From IMG/VR virus record IMGVR_UViG_3300003323_000592, positions 1 to 56,278 of that record: 56,278 nucleotides of DNA. One strand, given 5' to 3'. This document shows, in pieces, positions 49,239-56,278 of this stretch. A model generated the notes under the pieces. The model saw only the letters and a list, made by a program, of their open reading frames with translations, had not been told where the DNA came from and ran no database searches. Source of the stretch: a virus. The translations under genes and the position numbers were made by a program. Each line of letters starts with the position of its first letter. Position 1 is the first letter of the stretch.

Positions 49239-49579
49239 GCGCTGTTCCTGAGCTGGATCACGAGTCGTGCTTTGCCTGCTTTTCACAAGCGAGCGAAGCC
49301 GACCTTATCGAACTGGGATTATTGGTTGAGATTGCCGGCGCCATGAACACCGACCCACAAACCTTACTTTCGTCCGCTCAGTGCTATGTCTGCGAGGGGG
49401 TCAGCATTGCACAGGCGCTTAAACTGTCGCTGCTGGCGAAAATCTCGCTGGCGCATAACCCGCTGAACAAGGTGGACCCGCAGAGCCTGCTGACTCAGGC
49501 CCAGTGCTACGCCTGCTTCAGCAACGCTTCTATAGGGAAACTGATGGAGCTGGCATTGCTCGCACAGATTGCCACATGA
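49235..49579 (+). CDS. Three-repeat Cys protein
   Basis: 114 residues with three copies of a 25-30-residue unit: (D-P-Q-x-L-L-x-x-A)-Q-C-Y-x-C ... x-L-L-x-I. Each has a C-x-x-C pair and an amphipathic helix. A fourth unit is the start of the next gene. It lies after the capsid genes. Function unknown. Confidence 0.65.
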   Translation: MSAVPELDHESCFACFSQASEADLIELGLLVEIAGAMNTDPQTLLSSAQCYVCEGVSIAQALKLSLLAKISLAHNPLNKVDPQSLLTQAQCYACFSNASIGKLMELALLAQIAT

Positions 49580-49863
49580 CCGATCCCCAAACCCTTTTAT
49601 CCCAAGCCCAATGCTACGTCTGTCTCGGTATCTCTCTCGCTGAGGCGTTGCAGTTGGCACTGCTCGCTCAAATCGCAGGCGGCAGCAGCTCGGTGGGTAA
49701 CAACAACCTTTCCACTACCGACGCTAATCCAAATACGGCGGGACTCGTTCCACCTGACCAGACGGGCGCTTCGTGGTTTTATCAGGACCCAGCTACCGGC
49801 TCGGGTACGAACGTTTGGTATTGGAGCAAGACCAACAAGAACTGGGTGCAATTTAGCGCATGA
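49576..49863 (+). CDS. One-repeat protein with a C-terminal beta domain
   Basis: 95 residues from the ATG at 49576. Starts with the fourth copy of the repeat (TDPQTLLSQAQCYVCLG), then a Ser/Asn-rich linker and a Trp-rich end (VWYWSKTNKNWVQF). Likely a virion attachment or decoration protein. Confidence 0.6.
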   Translation: MTDPQTLLSQAQCYVCLGISLAEALQLALLAQIAGGSSSVGNNNLSTTDANPNTAGLVPPDQTGASWFYQDPATGSGTNVWYWSKTNKNWVQFSA

Positions 49864-50870
49864 AAACCTACCTGATTTTATTCCTGGTTCTGCTTGGCGT
49901 CAGTGCCCGCGCGGGCTATGTCCCAAACACCTACGACACTAACGCGGAAGCAACGGTTCGCGCCGCTATTGCAACCCAGGTGGGAGCACAAGTTGGTCCG
50001 GCGGGATCAAATTATCAGACCGCAGCTCAAGTCATCACCCAGATTGGAGCACAGGTCGGTCCTTCAGGCTCGAACTTTATCACTCCCGGCAGCCTCAGCT
50101 CGTCCAATTTTCTGATGCAGGCACCCGCGACCAACTGGTTCGTTTTGACAAACGGAAGCGATTCGAACATCGGCACCGCCAGCAACTCCGCGACCGCGTT
50201 TCGAACCATCCAGAAGGCTATCAACACGGTGTCGAAATACTGGTACACCAACATCACCCCTGTCTCGATTCAGCTTGGTCCAGGAATCTATAACGAGAAC
50301 GTGACCCTCGTTCCTTATGCTGGAAACGCCATCGTGACGATCGGCAACGAGACGAACGCCAACATCGCGCCCTCGTCTGGTGATGCAGTGTCGGCATCAG
50401 GTCCAGTAGGTGGATGGGTGCTCTCGAACGTGAAACTGTGGGCCACCAACGGCAGCTGCCTCACCTCTTCCTTGGGTGCTTCAGTGGTGGTGGGCACTGG
50501 CGTCAACTTCGCCACGGCCAACAGCGGCAACTATCACATGCTGGCGAACAACAACGGGGCCATCATTGTATCCGGCAATTACACGGTGTCTGGCGGGGCA
50601 AGAAACCACTACTACGCGACACGCGGATCGGTTATCAACGACTCAGTCAGCCCGACTGTGACCATTTCCGGAACGCCTGCGTTCACCGCATTTGCCGCCT
50701 GTGACGACGCCGGTGTCGTGGCCATGTTCAACTGCACATTCAGCGGCTCCGCAACCGGAAAGCGTTTCGATATAAGTCTTAATGGTGTCATGCACACGCT
50801 ATCAGGGAGCGCCACTTATTTCCCAGGCAACGCGGCCGGCACCACTAACAGCGGGGCGCAGTACCAATGA
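49860..50870 (+). CDS. Secreted beta-helix-like protein
   Basis: 336 residues. Signal peptide MKTYLILFLVLLGVSARA. A short repeat (QVGAQVGPAGSNYQTAAQVI and a related copy, in parts) is followed by a beta-helix start (FRTIQKAINTV, then IQLGPGIYNENVTL), resembling fibre or pectate-lyase-like folds. The signal peptide is unusual for a virion protein, so it may be exported or surface-bound. Overlaps both neighbours by 4 nt. Confidence 0.65.
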   Translation: MKTYLILFLVLLGVSARAGYVPNTYDTNAEATVRAAIATQVGAQVGPAGSNYQTAAQVITQIGAQVGPSGSNFITPGSLSSSNFLMQAPATNWFVLTNGSDSNIGTASNSATAFRTIQKAINTVSKYWYTNITPVSIQLGPGIYNENVTLVPYAGNAIVTIGNETNANIAPSSGDAVSASGPVGGWVLSNVKLWATNGSCLTSSLGASVVVGTGVNFATANSGNYHMLANNNGAIIVSGNYTVSGGARNHYYATRGSVINDSVSPTVTISGTPAFTAFAACDDAGVVAMFNCTFSGSATGKRFDISLNGVMHTLSGSATYFPGNAAGTTNSGAQYQ

Positions 50871-51781
50871 AAACCTTCCTGCTTATTTTTGGCATACTAT
50901 TGGGGCTGAGCGCCCGCGCCGACACCGTGCTGCAGATGAATCAGATGGTGACGGGTAGCAACGTGTATGCTCCAAGCGTTCTGTTCGACCAGCAGGAGAA
51001 TAAGTACAAAATGTGGTACGGCGGGTGGCAGCTCACCTCCGACTCTCCACACGACAACATCTATTACCGGGAGTCCACCAACGGCATCAACTGGGGAGGG
51101 TACACCAAGGTACTCGACCACTCCACTTACAGCATGTTCCATGTCAACGACCCCACAGTCATCAAGGCGTGGAACGGAGCGCTAAACCGGTGGATGTACT
51201 GGATGTTCTTCACCGGCATCGCCTGCGATCCGACAATCTGTTCGATCACCAACCACCACATTTACGCGGTCAGTGGATTTGATGGTAAAACGTGGGGTGG
51301 ATTTCAGAAGGTCATCGATGGCTACGGAACCAATGGGGTGTTCGCCCCTTCCGTCGTCAGCCTCAACGACACCAATGGAACCTTCTGGCTTTACTACCAG
51401 ATGACCGGTGTGGCGGACCGCATCATCCTGACGCAGTTGACGGCCGGAACGGTTGGTGTGTCCACGCAAGAGGTCTACGTGTCGTCTTTTGATGGCGCTC
51501 ACAACCCTGATGTCTCTAGGAAGCCGGATGGAACCTGGACGATGATGTACAACCGGATCGACACCAATAACGCTTTCCACATTTGGAAGCTGACATCGAC
51601 CAACGGCATTGATTGGACCAATGACACCTTGATTCTCTACAGTGGGTGCTCCCCCTTCTGCGTCGCCACCACTCCGAATCACAGGTGGTTGAACAACAGC
51701 AACTACTACCTTTATTACGGCCTGGATGAAACACTCACCTTTCCATCAGCGGAAATCCATGGCTGGAAAATGAGTGAATAA
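50867..51781 (+). CDS. Secreted five-bladed-propeller (glycoside-hydrolase-like) protein
   Basis: 304 residues. Signal peptide MKTFLLIFGILLGLSARA. Propeller repeats: YAPSVLFDQQENKYKMWYGG, shown in parts (KYKMWYGG), then NDPTVIKAWNG, FAPSVVSLND, WLYYQMTG and NPDVSRKPDGTW. The fold is that of GH43/GH130-type enzymes. It may cleave a host polysaccharide. Paired with the signal-bearing gene before it. Confidence 0.65.
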   Translation: MKTFLLIFGILLGLSARADTVLQMNQMVTGSNVYAPSVLFDQQENKYKMWYGGWQLTSDSPHDNIYYRESTNGINWGGYTKVLDHSTYSMFHVNDPTVIKAWNGALNRWMYWMFFTGIACDPTICSITNHHIYAVSGFDGKTWGGFQKVIDGYGTNGVFAPSVVSLNDTNGTFWLYYQMTGVADRIILTQLTAGTVGVSTQEVYVSSFDGAHNPDVSRKPDGTWTMMYNRIDTNNAFHIWKLTSTNGIDWTNDTLILYSGCSPFCVATTPNHRWLNNSNYYLYYGLDETLTFPSAEIHGWKMSE

Positions 51782-52340
51782 GTGGCTTCCATTGCTGCTA
51801 TTGCTGACAGGATGCACAACGTCAACCACGGTTGACTCGTCGCACAAGCTGGTGTCGATCGCGTCTCGCTCGGAACCACTGGTGGTCATCACTCCTTCAG
51901 CTCCCGTCAGAATTGTCGACTGGCAGGACTTCGTGTGGTCCGAGTCCGACACCAACGTCGCCTCCTTCAACCTCTACTACAGCAGCACTTCTCCCCATGT
52001 TTATGACCAGGCAATCCGTGATATTCCAACTCTCGGTTGTGCAGTGTCAAACCTGGTGGTGGGTACGACGTATTACTTAGCCGCGACAGCTGTAGACACC
52101 AACGGCAACGAGAGTGACCTTTCCGACCAGTACGTGTTCGTGATGTCAACGAACCTCGAATTTGGGTTGGTATTTGACCAGGCTGTTACAAATGTCTCAG
52201 TGCAAAGCAGTACCGACCTGATGACGTGGTCAGCATCCAACGCACGCCAGAGAACCAACGGCTTGTGGAGAGTGGAAGTGGACCCCGCCTCCCCGGTGGA
52301 ATTTTACCGCGGCATCGGGCAAGTTGCACCAGCCCTATGA
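51774..52340 (+). CDS. Lipoprotein with a fibronectin-III-like domain
   Basis: 188 residues. N-terminus MNKWLPLLLLLTGC with lipobox L-L-T-G-C, then S-T-T-V-D from a palindrome copy at 51821. Body: NLYYSSTSP, NLVVGTTYYLAATAVDTNGNES, a Fn3-like pattern common in secreted proteins. Likely a surface lipoprotein. Confidence 0.65.
   Translation: MNKWLPLLLLLTGCTTSTTVDSSHKLVSIASRSEPLVVITPSAPVRIVDWQDFVWSESDTNVASFNLYYSSTSPHVYDQAIRDIPTLGCAVSNLVVGTTYYLAATAVDTNGNESDLSDQYVFVMSTNLEFGLVFDQAVTNVSVQSSTDLMTWSASNARQRTNGLWRVEVDPASPVEFYRGIGQVAPAL
51821..51836. repeat. 16-bp palindrome, copy 9 (one mismatch)
   Basis: GTCAACCACGGTTGAC, read S-T-T-V-D right after the lipoprotein Cys. Confidence 0.8.
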
Positions 52341-52663
52341 GCGAGCCGAAAACTGAAACGTATGACCGCCTTCGCAAATTCATGTCTCTTAAGCCCGACG
52401 AGCGGGACGAGGCACTGTTCTTGCAAGTGCAGCGGATCAAGTCACACCTGGAAAGCGAAGGCTTTCTTCAGGATGTCGAGAAGTTGGTAGAGCTTATGAA
52501 TGGCACCACCGAGAAAGCTGGACTGCCCGTGCAGATGGAGGACATGAAGGCTCAGGTGAAAAAGCTGGTGAAGAGCAACTCTAATCTCCAGAAAGCGTTG
52601 TACATCTGCACTGGGTTTTTCATTGCAATTAAACTCTATTTGGAGTTCTTTCATAAGCCATGA
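52337..52663 (+). CDS. Small protein with a C-terminal membrane segment (lysis-cassette-like)
   Basis: 108 residues from the ATG at 52337. Long helical part, then a C-terminal hydrophobic segment ALYICTGFFIAIKLYLEFF. Together with the two genes that follow it looks like part of a lysis cassette (holin, spanin), but no family matched. Confidence 0.55.
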   Translation: MSEPKTETYDRLRKFMSLKPDERDEALFLQVQRIKSHLESEGFLQDVEKLVELMNGTTEKAGLPVQMEDMKAQVKKLVKSNSNLQKALYICTGFFIAIKLYLEFFHKP

Positions 52664-52989
52664 AGAACTGGCGCACCAACCTCGGAGGAGCGATCGCCGT
52701 CACTGGCACCGCCCTGCTGGCTGTCGGAACCCTCTCTCAGCTTTCCCAACTCGAACCCGACGCCTCTGTGCTCACCACCAAGCAGCTGCATGTCATGTGG
52801 TACGTGGCGCTGGTGGGATTTGTGATGGTCGCCATCGGCAAAGGCATCACCGCCCTCTTTGCCGCCGACGCCGCGCAGGTGAAGGATCTCCAGAATCAGC
52901 TTGCGAAGATTCCTGATGCCATCGATAGTGGCGACACCACCCAGTTGAAACAAAATCAGCCAACAACCAAACCAGATAATCAGCCATGA
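52660..52989 (+). CDS. Holin-like protein (two membrane segments)
   Basis: 109 residues. Two hydrophobic segments (GAIAVTGTALLAVGTL and MWYVALVGFVMVAIGKGITAL), then a charged C-terminus (QVKDLQNQLAKI). Size and topology are those of a class II holin. Overlaps its neighbours by 4 nt. Confidence 0.6.
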   Translation: MKNWRTNLGGAIAVTGTALLAVGTLSQLSQLEPDASVLTTKQLHVMWYVALVGFVMVAIGKGITALFAADAAQVKDLQNQLAKIPDAIDSGDTTQLKQNQPTTKPDNQP

Positions 52990-53390
52990 AAAAGCTCGCT
53001 TACAATCTCACACATCCCGCCATCGTTCCACTCCTCCTGATGCTGGTTGCTCTTGGTGTCGCTGGCATCAATGCCGGCTGTAACACTACCGCGCAGCGCA
53101 CTGCTGCCAACACCCTCTCCGCCACGCATGACGTGGTGCAGTCCGGGGTGGAAAGCTATTTCGTGGCGACCGCGAAGGGTCAGGCCTCCACCAACGGCAT
53201 CCCCACCGTGGCGGGCGCGTACAACAAGTTCCAGAAGGTGTACGTGACGGCCGTGGATCTCGCGCAAAACAACACCAACGCTTTGGCTCCTGCGAACGTT
53301 ATCCAGGAGGCGTCCGATGTAGCGGCAGTCATCGGCCAGTTCTATAAACCCGCTGCCGACCAGATAACCTCCAAACTTAAAAGCCCATGA
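52986..53390 (+). CDS. Spanin-like or signal-anchor protein
   Basis: 134 residues. N-terminal hydrophobic segment VPLLLMLVALGVAGINAGC with a possible lipobox, then a helical Thr/Ala-rich part. Could be an outer spanin or surface lipoprotein. Confidence 0.5.
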   Translation: MKKLAYNLTHPAIVPLLLMLVALGVAGINAGCNTTAQRTAANTLSATHDVVQSGVESYFVATAKGQASTNGIPTVAGAYNKFQKVYVTAVDLAQNNTNALAPANVIQEASDVAAVIGQFYKPAADQITSKLKSP

Positions 53391-53626
53391 CAACTGCTGT
53401 CCTTGCACTGATTGAAGAGTTCGGCCCGGAAGCCCTCACCCTCATTGACGAATTGATTACCACGCTCGAAAAGAAAGGCACCGTGACATCCGACGAGTGG
53501 GCGGCCATCAAGGCGAAGGGTGGGAACAAGGCGCAGGACGTGATGGCCTCGGCGTTGCAAAAAGCGGGTATCGACCCGAACAGCGACCAAGGTAAAGCGC
53601 TGCTGGCTGCGGCCGCCGATCAATGA
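53387..53626 (+). CDS. Small helical protein
   Basis: 79 residues, acidic helices (LALIEEFGPEALTLIDELI) and a C-terminal KALLAAAADQ. Overlaps both neighbours by 4 nt. No family recognised. Confidence 0.55.
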   Translation: MTTAVLALIEEFGPEALTLIDELITTLEKKGTVTSDEWAAIKAKGGNKAQDVMASALQKAGIDPNSDQGKALLAAAADQ

Positions 53627-55236
53627 ACCTTCTGGTTCGCCGTTTCCTTTTCGCGCTGGCATGGCTTATCGCTGTGCCAGCGTTTTGCCAAACGTCCTAT
53701 TTCAATCAGGGATTTTTGAGGCAGCCAGATGCGGCAACAGACCGAGCATATCTTGGCATCACAGGAGGCGGCAGTGGGTTGACCAACTTCACTATCGGAG
53801 ACTTCAATCCCCTGTTCGTATCCAGCGTGACGACTCCGACGTCTTGGCCGCACGTATCTTTCACCGCAGTTCCACAGTTGCCCCATCTTTTTTACGCGTC
53901 ACCCATTGGTGGTGCGGGTAACCCAACCTTCCGCGCAATCGACGCCTCCGACCTTCCTGGAAGCAGCGGCACCGTCACCAGCTTCTCGTCGGGTGACCTT
54001 TCGCCTTTATTCACCACGTCGGTCGCCAACCCCACAACAACGCCAGCGCTTTCCTTCTCCTTGAATAGCCAGTCTGCCAATGTCGTCTTTGCGGGGCCAG
54101 CTTCTGGTGGAGCTGGGGCGCCCACCTTTCGTTCGCTTGTGGCCGCTGACATTCCGGGAGTGGGCGGCTTCACCAATTCCATCGAGATAGCGATGACGAA
54201 TCTGGTGTCTTATTCCAATGGCACCAATTTCGCCCTGGACTTCAACTGGCCGGCCCAAACCATTCAGGCCACTGGAGACATCGTTTTCAACTATTCCACC
54301 AACCTCTCCTTGAGCAGCACGAGCCGGGTGGCCACTGTGTATGTGCCGCCATCCCCACTGTTGAGGAAGGTGTTTTTCAGCAGCTCAGCCACCAACTGGC
54401 AGACCTCCCCTTACAAGATTTCCGCCATCCCCACCGGGTATGGAGCTCGACTCAACTTCCAATGCTTTGGACTGGGCGACTCGAACATTACCTGCAATGC
54501 GTTCATCAGCGCCACGCTATGCACGTCCAACACCACCGCAAGTTTTTGTCCTACGAATATCGGTGGCGTAAAACTCTGGCTCGACGCGAGCACCGGAGTT
54601 TACTACGACGAGTTTCTCACCATCCCCGCCTTTGATGGAGCCAAGATCCGTGGGTGGAAGGATATTTCCGGTTTTACGCTCGGGGTGACCAACGGCGCCA
54701 CGGATGCACAGCTGTTCTATCGCGGTCCATCCTCGGCACCAAACAACATCCCCTGCATCAATGTGCTGCCCGGCACAACTTGGCTCGACAGCCCAACCCT
54801 CAGCTCCATTCCCCAGCCGATGTGGGTGTTTATCATGTTCTACGGACGCGGAGGAGATAACGCCCAAGTGGATGCACCCGGTTCGAGCACACGCATCGCC
54901 TGCTTCTGCTCTGAGACTTCGAAGAACATCTGCCAGCTATATTGCACGGGGGCCTCCAACATTCATTTCACACCGGGAGATCAAGTGAGCTGGAGACTCT
55001 TCACCTTCGGTGCTAACGGAGCCAGTTCCGTGATTCGAACGAACGGTGTTCAAGCGGTGACGGGCAATCCCGGAAACGCTTCCATCACTGGGTTTCGTGT
55101 GGCAGCAGACTTCAATAACACCGCCAGCATCTCGGACAATTACATCGCGGAGATCGTGGTGTGCCAATCAAACCTGACCTCGCTTCAGGTGACCAACTTC
55201 GAGAACTACTTCCTGACGAAATACGGACGGTGGTAA
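53623..55236 (+). CDS. Fibre/receptor-binding-like protein with signal peptide
   Basis: 537 residues. Signal-like start (RFLFALAWLIAVPAFC). Repeats ALSFSLNS and GGAGAPTFRSLVAADIPG in the first 180 residues are typical of phage fibre linkers. The C-terminal 220 residues start GGVKLWLDASTGVYYDE, a LamG-like fold ending in VTNFENYFLTKYGRW. Convergent with TerL, with 2 nt between stops. The signal peptide again argues for export or for a host-derived origin. Confidence 0.65.
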   Translation: MNLLVRRFLFALAWLIAVPAFCQTSYFNQGFLRQPDAATDRAYLGITGGGSGLTNFTIGDFNPLFVSSVTTPTSWPHVSFTAVPQLPHLFYASPIGGAGNPTFRAIDASDLPGSSGTVTSFSSGDLSPLFTTSVANPTTTPALSFSLNSQSANVVFAGPASGGAGAPTFRSLVAADIPGVGGFTNSIEIAMTNLVSYSNGTNFALDFNWPAQTIQATGDIVFNYSTNLSLSSTSRVATVYVPPSPLLRKVFFSSSATNWQTSPYKISAIPTGYGARLNFQCFGLGDSNITCNAFISATLCTSNTTASFCPTNIGGVKLWLDASTGVYYDEFLTIPAFDGAKIRGWKDISGFTLGVTNGATDAQLFYRGPSSAPNNIPCINVLPGTTWLDSPTLSSIPQPMWVFIMFYGRGGDNAQVDAPGSSTRIACFCSETSKNICQLYCTGASNIHFTPGDQVSWRLFTFGANGASSVIRTNGVQAVTGNPGNASITGFRVAADFNNTASISDNYIAEIVVCQSNLTSLQVTNFENYFLTKYGRW

Positions 55237-55238
55237 AA

Positions 55239-56278
55239 TCAGCTGTAGTTCAGCTCGTGACTCTTGCGAGCCTCACGCATCTTGCTGCGCGCGCCTTTGA
55301 GCCAGTCCTCGCGTGGAGGCAGCTCCACCTGCTTGCCAAGATTCTTGATGACAAAGCCGAGTCGTCGAGCCCCCTCAGTGCCGATGGCCACCGTGTCAGC
55401 CAAGTCTGGTGAGCGGCCGATCTTCAGCTTCATATCCGCCTTGGGCTCAACCTGAATCTTGTTCTTGCCGGCCATGCCCCATTCCCGTTGGCAGAACTCC
55501 ATCAGCACATCTTCCGTCATGCCTCGAAACTGGCCTGACTCCACCACGTTGCGCACCGAGTACCACATCTCCGTCACGTAGTTGAAGTAATACTCCTTGC
55601 ACGGCATCACAATCTGTTCACTCACCTGCTTCTCAGACGCGGGCCCTCCGCAGTCAATGGAGTTGGCAAAGGCCCAACCCATCCGGCCAAAGCAGGACAC
55701 GAGGCCTGTCCGCATACCAGAGTCGTAGAAGAATTTCTCAGGCGGGATGCCGGACTCAGCGCATCGGGCCTGCACAAAGGCGACGATTTGCTCCTCCGCT
55801 TCATCTTTGTTGTTCGCTTGGATAGGCACGATGTCGGTCCGTACCAGGTGCAGGATGGGACGGATCGGGCTCTTCGGCACAGCCTGGTTAAGCAGCACTT
55901 CCACCTCTCCCGAGTCAACCGCGGTTGACTCAATCTCGTCCCCAAACTCCAGCTCGGCGTACACACACCGGTCACCGCCCACGCCCTTGTACGCGGCATC
56001 CAAGCAGGCAATACGGGTACGGTTGGAATTGCGCCAGATCGGTTCCTCCATCGCCTTGTTCTTCACCGCCATGTTACGGGTCAGTACGCGTCGGCTGCCC
56101 TGACCGCGAGGCATCTTGCCTTCATCCATCATCGTCACCCAGATGGAGTCAGTGCCGTAGAACGCGACGTCACGATCAATGTCAGCCTGCGTGATGAGGG
56201 GGATGCCGAGTTTGCCATCAAGGTTGGGAGAATCGCTGCCGGGGAGCTGGATGCGGCGGGTTTTCCAAGTCTTGGTAC
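55239..56278 (-). CDS. terL: Terminase large subunit, C-terminal nuclease part
   Basis: Continues the ATPase half at 1-823 through the circular joint, in frame at 56264. Expected nuclease features: IACLDAAYKGVGGDRC (first Asp, strand 1), FFYDSGMRT (second acidic patch) and a late D in GRSPDLADTVAIG. These form the RNase H-like acidic triad of TerL. A palindrome copy at 55914 encodes S-T-A-V-D between strands. Together with the first part this makes 615 residues. Confidence 0.88.
   Translation of the reverse strand, partial: TKTWKTRRIQLPGSDSPNLDGKLGIPLITQADIDRDVAFYGTDSIWVTMMDEGKMPRGQGSRRVLTRNMAVKNKAMEEPIWRNSNRTRIACLDAAYKGVGGDRCVYAELEFGDEIESTAVDSGEVEVLLNQAVPKSPIRPILHLVRTDIVPIQANNKDEAEEQIVAFVQARCAESGIPPEKFFYDSGMRTGLVSCFGRMGWAFANSIDCGGPASEKQVSEQIVMPCKEYYFNYVTEMWYSVRNVVESGQFRGMTEDVLMEFCQREWGMAGKNKIQVEPKADMKLKIGRSPDLADTVAIGTEGARRLGFVIKNLGKQVELPPREDWLKGARSKMREARKSHELNYS
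55914..55929. repeat. 16-bp palindrome, copy 10
   Basis: Exact copy, read E-S-T-A-V-D-S in the terminase nuclease domain. Confidence 0.95.

Noticed and set aside
1-56278. CRISPR arrays, tRNA or rRNA genes, insertion sequences
   Set aside because: No regularly spaced repeats, clover-leaf patterns, rRNA segments or transposase motifs were seen; the only dispersed repeat is the 16-bp palindrome.

Overview
The window is an almost certainly circular genome of a podovirus-like tailed phage. Its first 15 bases (1-15) recur as its last 15 (56264-56278). When these ends are joined (about 56,263 bp), the large terminase gene, cut by the window ends, becomes one uninterrupted 615-codon frame. No integrase, tRNA, rRNA or DNA polymerase could be recognised. 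The host is not named by the sequence. He-PIG, LamG-like and secreted beta-propeller proteins, many starts without a Shine-Dalgarno site, and a 16-bp palindrome often read as S-T-A-V-D suggest a soil or freshwater bacterium, perhaps Verrucomicrobiota (inference, low confidence).

Layout. (1) 877-13341, plus strand: tail and ejection module with a nozzle-like protein, an Ig-like protein, a head-tail adaptor-like protein, two low-complexity proteins and a 1,881-residue putative ejection protein with an HExxH motif. (2) 13328-30604, minus strand: non-structural block with a NADAR ADP-ribosyl glycohydrolase-like protein, toprim primase, DEAD/H helicase interrupted by an intein, RecB-like nuclease, AcrVA2-like protein and Rad52-like annealing protein. 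It also holds a complete-looking ubiquitin-like set (Ubl, E2-like, E1, JAMM protease) and a string of very small genes. Many starts here share the leader AAAGGACAG. (3) 30605-31429: divergent control region with palindromes and a good sigma70-type promoter. (4) 31430-34426, plus strand: small regulators, including a macro-domain-like protein and a LuxR-type HTH protein. (5) 34323-35570, minus strand: a GroES-like protein, a zinc-finger PD-(D/E)XK nuclease and an XRE regulator. (6) 35642-40132, plus strand: glycosyltransferase-like, methyltransferase and transaldolase genes. (7) 40156-48865, plus strand: portal, small genes, zincin-like and ATP-grasp proteins, scaffold, an HNH insertion and the capsid protein. 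(8) 48960-55236, plus strand: decoration-like and secreted or surface proteins, a lysis-like cassette and a fibre. TerL (minus strand) closes the circle.

The most notable points are the phage-encoded ubiquitin-like conjugation operon, in which the Ubl gene is separated from its enzymes by a terminator; an intein in the helicase DECH box that carries a Vsr-like (EDxHD) homing endonuclease in a different reading frame; ten copies of a 16-bp palindrome spread round the genome and mostly inside genes; and a set of likely counter-defence genes (NADAR, macro-like, AcrVA2-like).
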